This document shows positions 1 to 5,177 of a DNA stretch of 5,177 nucleotides, piece by piece. Numbering within the stretch: the stretch's first letter is position 1; the number at the start of each line of letters is the position of its first letter. The notes beneath the pieces were generated by a model. That model was not told the DNA's origin. It saw only the letters and a program-made list of their open reading frames with translations, and made no database searches. This DNA is from JAUVKA01 sp964465145. GTDB lineage: Bacteria > Bacteroidota > Bacteroidia > Bacteroidales > UBA12481. The stretch is taken from assembly GCA_964465145.1 (NCBI GenBank), contig CAYXJR010000156.1, forward strand, positions 1 through 5,177. The letters are read 5' to 3'. The position numbers and the translations under genes are program-made.

Positions 1-57
1 AAGCATGGCGGCTACCATAAATACAAATAATACTCCTAAGTTAGCACCATTACTCAT
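1..57 (-). other. Possible fragment of a membrane protein (hydrophobic segment), unrelated to the downstream gene
   Basis: Read on the minus strand from base 57 to base 1, this stretch is open and gives MSNGANLGVLFVFMVAAML, which runs off the window edge. The hydrophobic run after the Asn-Leu-Gly looks like a transmembrane helix and loosely resembles the late helices of RND/MMPL-type exporters, but 19 residues are too few for a family call. On the plus strand, the frame of the downstream hydrolase has stops at 28-30 and 37-39, so this stretch is not the missing N-terminus of that gene. Its GC content is about 37% by hand count, against 55-58% in sampled lines just downstream. It may be a fragment of another gene brought here by rearrangement or assembly error. 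The alternative is plain non-coding DNA. Confidence 0.25.
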
Positions 58-3000
58 GTGAGTGCTGGTTCGGCGCATACCGTGGTCCGGACCCACATTG
101 AGGAAACAAGAATCGGTGGGGCAGCACTCGAAGTCCGTCACACCCTGAGTTCTCCCCGGGGGGAGGTGCTTTCCACAACCACCACGCCCCTGAAAACCTC
201 TTACTCCCTCACCAACACCATTGAGGTAGAGCTACCGTCTGTAAGAAATCCTGATCTGTGGTCGGATGTTAACCCGCTGCTCTATACCCTTCGCACCGAG
301 ATTCTTGAGGAATTCAGAGTGATAGATTTCAGGGAGGACCGGATTGGATACCGTTTCTTCCGCTTCGATTCAGAGCAGGGCTTCACCCTTAACGGCATCC
401 CGACAAAACTGAAGGGAGCCAATATTCATGTCTTCTACCCGGGACTGGGCAATGCATTGCCGGAACGGTTTCACCGTGAGGATATGAAGTTGATGAAGGA
501 GATGGGTTGCAATTTCATGCGCACCTCTCACTATCCGCGCCCACAGGCCACCCTTGAGGCCTGTGATGAATTGGGTATTCTGGTGATGGAGGAACAGCCC
601 TACTGGCATGGTTCACTCCGCGCTTCCGGGGGCGAAGAGGCCATCCACCATGCATCGAGGCTGATTCGCAATATTGTGCGTCAGCACGGAAACCATCCGA
701 GTATCATTGCCTGGAATACAGTAAACGAAGTCATGATCGCCCCGGCCTACAAACCCGGTGTTGGGCATCTGCCTCCCGGTCATCCGGGCCGCGAGGCATG
801 GAGGATCAATCCCAAGGAGTATCCCTACCTTCGGAGACACCTCACGAAGATGGTCGAAACCTTCAAGGAGGTGGATCCCCAGCGGCCGGTATCCATGGTT
901 GTTGGCGGACAATGGGAGAAGAATGACATCGCAGGACTCACCGCCATCGCCGATATCGTGGCCTATAATGGCGGGGCAATGAACCTGCCTGAGAGTGAGT
1001 TCACGGGAACAGAGACCGGCAAACGTTATGAGTTTAAACCTGACTACTATCGCGAGATTTATCCAAACCGCATCCACATGATTTCGGAGGGTGTCCTGAA
1101 CGATTACTCCTTTGAACGTGGTCAATGGGAACAGGAGCAGGCGGGCTGGCGCGTGAGCGCAAGGTACTGGAGCATCATGAACCTGCGCCCGTGGATCTGC
1201 GGCGGGTCCATGTGGTGCTTCACCGATTACTCCTATGAAGGAAATCTCGACCCCCATGGCGCAGTTGACCGCTACCGCCTTCCCAAGGAGCTTTTTCCCT
1301 TTTATGAGGCGATGTGGGCCGACCATGCCGTCCTCCATATTCTTGGCCACTGGAACCAAAAGGCCGGGTTATCCCGGGAGGTGGTGGTATTCACCAATTG
1401 CAGGGAGGTTGAGCTTACCCTGAATGGAAAATCATTGGGCAAAGGGATCTCCTACACCGATGAATACCCGGGAATTGAAAATGCGCCCCTGGTCTGGAAG
1501 GATGTTGCTTATGAAGAGGGGACTCTTGAGGTAAGGGGGAATTTTGGTACTCAGGAGCTGGTGGACCGCCGGGTCACTGCAGGCAAACCTGAGAGGCTCC
1601 TGCTTACTGCCTCCAACGATACACTGAAGGCTGATGGTCGTGACATCAGCTATGTGGACTTTATCATCTGTGATGAGGATGGGAATCGGTGTTACACCAA
1701 CAGCTGTACTTTGTCAGTGACTGTAAGCGGTCCGGCCCGTTTGGCGGGTCCGGATGAAATAAGGGTCTCGGTCGGAATGGCCAGGGTGGCCGTTCGCTCC
1801 ACCGGTGATCCTGGTGAAATCAAAATAGAGGCCGGGGGTGATGGGCTAATTCCTGGTCTGCTAAGTTTGAGGGCTTTTGATCTGAATACCCAAACAGAGT
1901 ACCACGTGTCAAGCTCAGGCATTGAGGGGAACCCGGGCTCTGAATTAAAGCCCTTCAGGACCATCTCAGAGGCGGCGCAGCTTGCTCAGCCCGGCGATGT
2001 GATCACCGTGCACGAAGGGGTGTATCGCGAGCGGATTAATCCACCACGCGGCGGGACCTCCGATGACAGGCGCATCGTATACCAGGCCGCAGAAGGGGAG
2101 GAGGTTGTGATCAAGGGATCGGAGCGTATCAAAGGCTGGGAGAAGGTACAGGAGGGTGTCTGGAAAGTTACACTTTCCAACGATTTCTTTGGTAAATACA
2201 ATCCATACAGGGATCTCATTTCCGGAGACTGGTTTTTCCCCGGGGGACGTGAACATCACACGGGAGAGGTTTTTCTCAACGAGGTGTCACTCTTTGAAAC
2301 GGATCTCCTGGAGCAGGTCCTGAATCCCATAAAGGACCCGGACAAAAAAGGTTCTGAGTATACCTGGTACTGCGAAAGCGATGGAGAAGAAACCCACGTA
2401 TACGCTAATTTCCAACAATACGATCCCAACAATGAAAACGTAGAAATTAGTGTACGGAAAACCTGCTTCTACCCGGCCGAAACGGGAATAAACTACATCA
2501 CCGTGCGTGGATTCCATATGACTCAGGCAGCCACCCAGTGGGCACCGCCTACGGCAGAACAGATAGGACTTTTAGGAACCAACTGGAGCAAGGGATGGAT
2601 CATCGAAAATAATTCTGTCAGCAATTCAAAATGCACAGGGATCACCCTGGGAAAGGACAGCAAGAGTGGGAACAACGTGGGAGATCCGGCTGATGAGGGC
2701 AGGGTGCCAGATGGTGTCAATTTTTACAACAATGTGGTGGACATGGTCATTAAGGAGGGGTGGGATAAAGAGCTAATAGGATCCCATATTGTGAGAAATA
2801 ACGAAATATTTGACTGCGGTCAGGCAGGTATTTGTGGGAGTCTGGGCGCTATATTCAGTGAGATATCAAACAATCATATTCATGATATCTGGACGAAAAA
2901 GCAGTTTCGTGGCTTCGAAATGGGAGGGATCAAAATACATGCAGCCATTGATATGCTTATTGAAAACAACCATATCCATAATTCCTATAAAGGGATCTGG

Positions 3001-3690
3001 CTGGACTGGGTGGCGCAGGGCACAAGGATCAGTAGTAATATATGCTATGACAATATAAGCCAGGACCTGTTTCTAGAAGTGAATCATGGTCCCGTCCTCG
3101 TGGATAACAATCTTTTCCTTTCACCTTTTGGCATCAGAAACTTGTCAAGCGGAGAAGCCTTTGTTCACAATTTAGTCATGGGAAAAACCAGCTTTGGCTC
3201 CGAAACAAGAACAACTCCCATATTTATGCCTCACTCAACTCAAAAAATTACTATCGGGGAAATCCCCGGAGGGGACAAGCGTTTCTATAATAACATTTTT
3301 GCAGGAGAAGGATTGGACGAAACTATGGAGGCGAAACTTCCTCTGTATGCCGAAGGAAATGTTTACCTGAACGGTGCAAAGCCCTGCAAAAAGGAAGAGG
3401 AATATGTTGAGCAAAAGGAGTTTGATCCAAACGTTCGTTTGGAAAGCGAAGTCGGAAAACTATTCCTCCATATCACCTATAACGAGGCCACTTGCAATCT
3501 TAAGAACAGATGTGTAAGCACCGAACTCCTGGGAAGGACAGTGATCACCAAACAGCTGTTTGAAACAAGTGAGGGCAATCCCATAAAGATTGATAAGGAT
3601 TTCTTTGGAAAGAAAAGAAGTACGAAAAATCCAGTGGCAGGTCCGTTTGAAATAAATGAAGCCGGAGCACTTAAGTTACAGATTCGCTAA
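58..3690 (+). CDS. GH2 glycosidase - GH120 beta-xylosidase fusion, 5'-truncated
   Basis: This is a 1210-codon frame ending in TAA, with two glycoside hydrolases in one polypeptide. Residues ~8-95 form a GH2 immunoglobulin-like sandwich. Residues ~108-420 form the GH2 TIM barrel, opening with GFTLNGIPTKLKGANIH; the acid/base is E224 (WNTVNEV) and the nucleophile E344 (ISEG). Residues ~425-505 and ~510-612 are C-terminal GH2 beta-sandwich domains. From ~614 (EYHVSSSG) to the end lies a GH120 right-handed beta-helix, with Asn-rich turns such as NNHIHD (938-943) and NNHIHN (970-975). D983 (WLDW) and E1007 (FLEVNHGP) match the nucleophile and acid/base of the GH120 xylosidase XylC. Family knowledge: GH120 releases xylose from xylo-oligosaccharides and GH2 removes terminal beta-linked sugars; the exact GH2 substrate is unknown. 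The GH2 N-terminal sandwich and any signal peptide are absent. The GTG at 58 has no ribosome-binding site, and the frame stays open back to base 40, so the true start is lost and cellular location cannot be read. Confidence 0.93.
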   Translation: MSAGSAHTVVRTHIEETRIGGAALEVRHTLSSPRGEVLSTTTTPLKTSYSLTNTIEVELPSVRNPDLWSDVNPLLYTLRTEILEEFRVIDFREDRIGYRFFRFDSEQGFTLNGIPTKLKGANIHVFYPGLGNALPERFHREDMKLMKEMGCNFMRTSHYPRPQATLEACDELGILVMEEQPYWHGSLRASGGEEAIHHASRLIRNIVRQHGNHPSIIAWNTVNEVMIAPAYKPGVGHLPPGHPGREAWRINPKEYPYLRRHLTKMVETFKEVDPQRPVSMVVGGQWEKNDIAGLTAIADIVAYNGGAMNLPESEFTGTETGKRYEFKPDYYREIYPNRIHMISEGVLNDYSFERGQWEQEQAGWRVSARYWSIMNLRPWICGGSMWCFTDYSYEGNLDPHGAVDRYRLPKELFPFYEAMWADHAVLHILGHWNQKAGLSREVVVFTNCREVELTLNGKSLGKGISYTDEYPGIENAPLVWKDVAYEEGTLEVRGNFGTQELVDRRVTAGKPERLLLTASNDTLKADGRDISYVDFIICDEDGNRCYTNSCTLSVTVSGPARLAGPDEIRVSVGMARVAVRSTGDPGEIKIEAGGDGLIPGLLSLRAFDLNTQTEYHVSSSGIEGNPGSELKPFRTISEAAQLAQPGDVITVHEGVYRERINPPRGGTSDDRRIVYQAAEGEEVVIKGSERIKGWEKVQEGVWKVTLSNDFFGKYNPYRDLISGDWFFPGGREHHTGEVFLNEVSLFETDLLEQVLNPIKDPDKKGSEYTWYCESDGEETHVYANFQQYDPNNENVEISVRKTCFYPAETGINYITVRGFHMTQAATQWAPPTAEQIGLLGTNWSKGWIIENNSVSNSKCTGITLGKDSKSGNNVGDPADEGRVPDGVNFYNNVVDMVIKEGWDKELIGSHIVRNNEIFDCGQAGICGSLGAIFSEISNNHIHDIWTKKQFRGFEMGGIKIHAAIDMLIENNHIHNSYKGIWLDWVAQGTRISSNICYDNISQDLFLEVNHGPVLVDNNLFLSPFGIRNLSSGEAFVHNLVMGKTSFGSETRTTPIFMPHSTQKITIGEIPGGDKRFYNNIFAGEGLDETMEAKLPLYAEGNVYLNGAKPCKKEEEYVEQKEFDPNVRLESEVGKLFLHITYNEATCNLKNRCVSTELLGRTVITKQLFETSEGNPIKIDKDFFGKKRSTKNPVAGPFEINEAGALKLQIR

Positions 3691-3768
3691 ACCATAAAGC
3701 CCTCATGATGAAATCTTTGATAATCAGAGTATTGAAATTGGAGATTGCCAGTGTTTTTAAGGCTATGC
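3691..3768. other. Non-coding gap between the hydrolase and the IS fragment
   Basis: This 78-base spacer separates the stop of the hydrolase gene (3688-3690) from the stop of the convergent transposase fragment (complement of 3769-3771). The C-terminal inverted repeat of the insertion sequence should lie in or near it. A stretch around 3744-3765 (gattgccagtgtttttaagg and following bases) is a possible place for it. The opposite end of the element is missing, so neither an inverted repeat nor a target duplication can be confirmed. I see no hairpin followed by a T-run that would make a clear terminator. Confidence 0.5.
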
Positions 3769-4407
3769 TTAAATATACGAATGATTTAATAGAGCTATTT
3801 TCAAATCTGGCATCAATGCGGCCCTGCTTGTGGCTAAAAGAGCAAACGTCTTTAATGGTAACGCCTTGTCTCTTAGCTTCTCAAGAGTAATAAACCAATT
3901 GAGATAGTTCTGAAGATACTTCGTTGACACTCCGTTGAAGTCTCTTATCCATGTTTTTAATCTGCTTACTTTGCTGTTAACTGTTTGAACATGGTAAACC
4001 TGATCTTTCGTGTATCCCCTGGTCCCAACCTTAATTTTGTGATGCTCCAGGTCCTGATGCTTTGCATATGCACTGTAACTCCGATGAGCGTCAGTGCAGA
4101 AGACAGTATCCTTGCGGATCTTTCCTCCGAGTGCCTTCTCAACATCTTTCCGACGTATTCTGCCACGACCGGACACCTGCATGGCCTGACTGCCAACTCT
4201 GTCACAAGTGACTATAACCGCAACATGATTATTGGTAATACCTGCTGTCCTTGCCCTCCCTCCTCTGTATCTCGGCTTTCTGGCAAGATTCCTGTTACCC
4301 TTTTCACTATAAAGGAAAAACACATCATCACTCTCACAAACAAACCTGAAGTCATCATCAGATATGGCAGACAATGAACCAAGTATCTTATGCCGCCAGT
4401 TAAATGA
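3769..4407 (-). pseudogene. IS1595-family transposase, N-terminally truncated
   Basis: The fragment has about 212 codons and ends in TAA (complement of 3769-3771). Reading inward from base 4407 it begins SFNWRHKILGSLS, which matches the segment just before the catalytic domain in ISXO2-like transposases. The catalytic residues are visible: the first Asp in ESDDVFFLYSEKG (complement of 4327-4329), the second Asp in FCTDAHRSY (complement of 4090-4092), and Asn in the third position in QTVNSKVSRLK (complement of 3976-3978), with a Lys seven residues later. That DDN-K pattern, rather than DDE, is known in the IS1595 family. The GVSTKYLQNYLNWF block is also typical. Family members are near 300 residues, so about 90-100 are missing, including the zinc-ribbon and helix-turn-helix region that binds DNA. 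A TTG at 4374 is not a plausible start, because conserved transposase sequence continues upstream of it. The fragment should be inactive. Confidence 0.88.
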
Positions 4408-4872
4408 GGTGGGAATGTCTATTCAAGGACCAATCAGGACGGTTGGGCTACAGGTTCGCTTAAAAGCACAACCGGACTCAATGCAAATGGTGTTCCTGTA
4501 AGGGATCCTTTGGAGAATGGCGGAGGTTATCTTTTTGATGGTGTTTTTGAAGACGGCGCACCCAACAATATATATCAGTATCTGGATGATTTACGCTGGC
4601 ACCCATGGGCCAGGGCAGAAAGATGGCTCTATGACGGAACATATGTTAAATTGAGGGAGATGTCTTTCACTTATTCACTTCCACTTAAAGGCAGAATCAA
4701 AAGTGTTGATGCCTCTATTTTCGGAAGGAATTTAGCAATCCTGTATACAAAATGCGAAAACTTCGATCCTGAAGTATCCAACAGGAATGCCACACTGGCG
4801 TCACAGGGATCAGAATTTGGATCAAACCCATCCGCCAGGAATATAGGTTTCAGAGTGAAAGTTACATTTTAA
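4408..4872 (+). pseudogene. SusC/RagA-type TonB-dependent outer-membrane receptor, C-terminal fragment
   Basis: This is the last 154 codons of a receptor that is normally about 1000 residues. The frame opens after a stop at 4405-4407 and starts with GGNVYS. Family hallmarks follow in order: the FDGVFEDGAPN stretch, the late-barrel motif YVKLREMSFTYSLP, the segment IFGRNLAILYTKCENFDPEVS, and the closing ARNIGFRVKVTF. The final Phe is typical of outer-membrane beta-barrels and serves as a recognition signal for barrel assembly. The protein imports oligosaccharides across the outer membrane with energy from TonB, paired with a SusD-like lid. The plug domain, signal peptide and most of the barrel are missing. 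The TTG at 4510 is an internal codon and not a start, since conserved sequence runs back to about 4408. The piece abuts the truncated transposase directly. The ligand cannot be inferred from this fragment. Confidence 0.9.
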
Positions 4873-4914
4873 CAGTACGGATTCGAATTCATGATAACCG
4901 AAAAAATTTAAGAG
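4873..4914 (+). promoter_or_regulatory. susC-susD intergenic spacer with A-rich leader
   Basis: The 42-base gap and shared strand fit the usual two-gene susC-susD operon, so no separate promoter is expected. The bases just before the ATG at 4915 read aaaaaatttaagag. The purine run touches the start codon, too close for a normal Shine-Dalgarno pairing. An A-rich leader instead of a strong Shine-Dalgarno is usual in Bacteroidota. Confidence 0.45.
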
Positions 4915-5166
4915 ATGAAAAAATATATAATTAAAGTGTTTCTCCCAACTGTCTTGTTACTGGTATTTGTTGCCTGTACCAAAGATTTTGAAGAGATGAA
5001 TACAGATCCCAATCAGCTGACACAAGTACCTTATAAATCACTTGTAACGAATGCTCAAAATAGTATTGTTAGAACATACAATCCGAAACAAGGGGGAGTG
5101 GTAAGCTGGACCCGCTATTATGTAACGGGTTTTACTTGCTTAAAATACAGCATATCAGATAAATGA
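4915..5166 (+). pseudogene. SusD/RagB-type surface glycan-binding lipoprotein, N-terminal fragment
   Basis: This 83-codon frame starts at ATG 4915 and ends in TGA (5164-5166). Residues 1-21 form a lipoprotein signal peptide: KK near the start, a hydrophobic core (VLLLVF) and the lipobox FVAC with acylated Cys21. The next residues, TKDFEEMNTDPNQLT, are the classic start of mature SusD-family proteins. The acidic residues after the Cys are compatible with surface export. Residues ~40-70 (LVTNAQNSIVR, VVSWTRYYV) still fit the family's first helices. Family members are about 450-550 residues, so over 80% is missing. From about base 5128 the reading (GFTCLKYSISDK) no longer looks like SusD, and the bases become very AT-rich. 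The other two plus frames do not resume the family pattern there, so this is a broken end rather than a simple frameshift. A full protein would form the lid over the SusC-type receptor and bind the glycan. Confidence 0.85.
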
Positions 5167-5177
5167 TTAATTTTATT
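5128..5177. other. AT-rich tail of unknown origin after the SusD break
   Basis: GC content is about 22% (11 of 50 by hand count), against about 38% in a sampled line just upstream. The minus strand is open from 5177 to 5121 and reads NKINHLSDMLYFKQVKPVT, then TAA at the complement of 5118-5120. This could be the C-terminus of another gene or chance, and I do not recognise a family. The plus strand gives only the short out-of-family end of the SusD frame. Confidence 0.3.

Larger units (their letters stand above)
3691..4407 (-). mobile_element. Remnant of an IS1595-family (ISXO2-like) insertion sequence
   Basis: The only recognisable content is the transposase fragment at 3769-4407. The end carrying the transposase start, its promoter and one terminal repeat is missing, because the sequence passes straight from transposase codons into a SusC-like gene near base 4407. 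The other boundary is not determined; 3691 is an outer limit set by the hydrolase stop codon. With one end gone the element could not move on its own. Remnants like this are common in PUL regions, but the same picture would arise if an assembler joined a multi-copy IS to the wrong flank. Confidence 0.7.

Noticed and set aside
613..1359. Open frame of 248 codons on the minus strand inside the GH2 part
   Set aside because: It lies wholly opposite conserved GH2 barrel codons including both catalytic glutamates, and its product has no family features. Long antisense frames are common in GC-rich coding DNA.
1880..1910. Possible artificial join between the GH2 and GH120 parts
   Set aside because: The frame is continuous, the GC content is similar on both sides, and the join falls at a natural domain edge. 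I keep the fusion as real but untested.
1692..2720. Several minus-strand frames of 65-97 codons opposite the beta-helix part
   Set aside because: They overlap clear GH2/GH120 coding sequence on the plus strand and show no family motifs.
2860..3000. Repeated NNHIHD / NNHIHN codons as a DNA repeat
   Set aside because: These are protein-level beta-helix coils typical of the fold; the underlying bases differ and do not form a nucleotide repeat array.
3740..3768. Terminal inverted repeat of the IS
   Set aside because: Only one end of the element is present, so no repeat pair or target duplication can be shown.
3705..3890. Small plus-strand frame just after the hydrolase stop
   Set aside because: More than half of it overlaps the transposase C-terminus in antisense, and it has no ribosome-binding site or recognisable content.
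3985..4377. Plus-strand frame of 130 codons across the IS fragment
   Set aside because: It is antisense to transposase codons carrying the catalytic motifs, and its product has no recognisable features.
5110..5166. Simple frameshift in the SusD-like gene
   Set aside because: Neither of the other two plus frames gives SusD-like sequence after the break, so a single indel does not explain it.

Overview
The window looks like a fragment of a Bacteroidota polysaccharide utilisation locus (PUL), probably from a metagenome. The evidence is the tail of a SusC/RagA-type TonB-dependent receptor, followed 42 bases later by the head of a SusD/RagB-type lipoprotein with a Bacteroidota-style lipobox. A large glycoside hydrolase gene lies on the same strand. 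No gene in the window is convincingly complete at both ends.

Layout. Bases 1-57 are an AT-richer scrap that does not belong to the next gene; its best reading is a hydrophobic membrane segment on the minus strand. Bases 58-3690 hold one uninterrupted reading frame. It joins a GH2 enzyme, lacking its N-terminal sugar-binding-fold domain, to a nearly full-length GH120 right-handed beta-helix beta-xylosidase. Both catalytic pairs are visible: E224/E344 for GH2 and D983/E1007 for GH120. Bases 3691-3768 are non-coding. Bases 3769-4407, minus strand, are the C-terminal two thirds of an IS1595-family (ISXO2-like) transposase, cut off in its N-terminal part. Bases 4408-4872 are the last 154 codons of the SusC-like receptor. 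Bases 4915-5166 are the first ~70 codons of the SusD-like lipoprotein, which then runs into an AT-rich tail with an early stop.

Function (inference). If the pieces are truly neighbours, the SusC/SusD pair would capture and import an oligosaccharide. The GH2-GH120 protein would then remove terminal sugars, with xylose from xylo-oligosaccharides the best-supported product because of the GH120 domain. The GH2 specificity cannot be fixed from the sequence.

The most interesting feature is the GH2-GH120 fusion. The main caution is three abrupt seams (about 58, 4407 and 5128) where gene fragments meet without recognisable mobile-element ends. They may reflect real rearrangement around an insertion sequence or chimeric metagenome assembly. 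I see no CRISPR array, tRNA, rRNA or riboswitch, and no convincing new system beyond the fusion.
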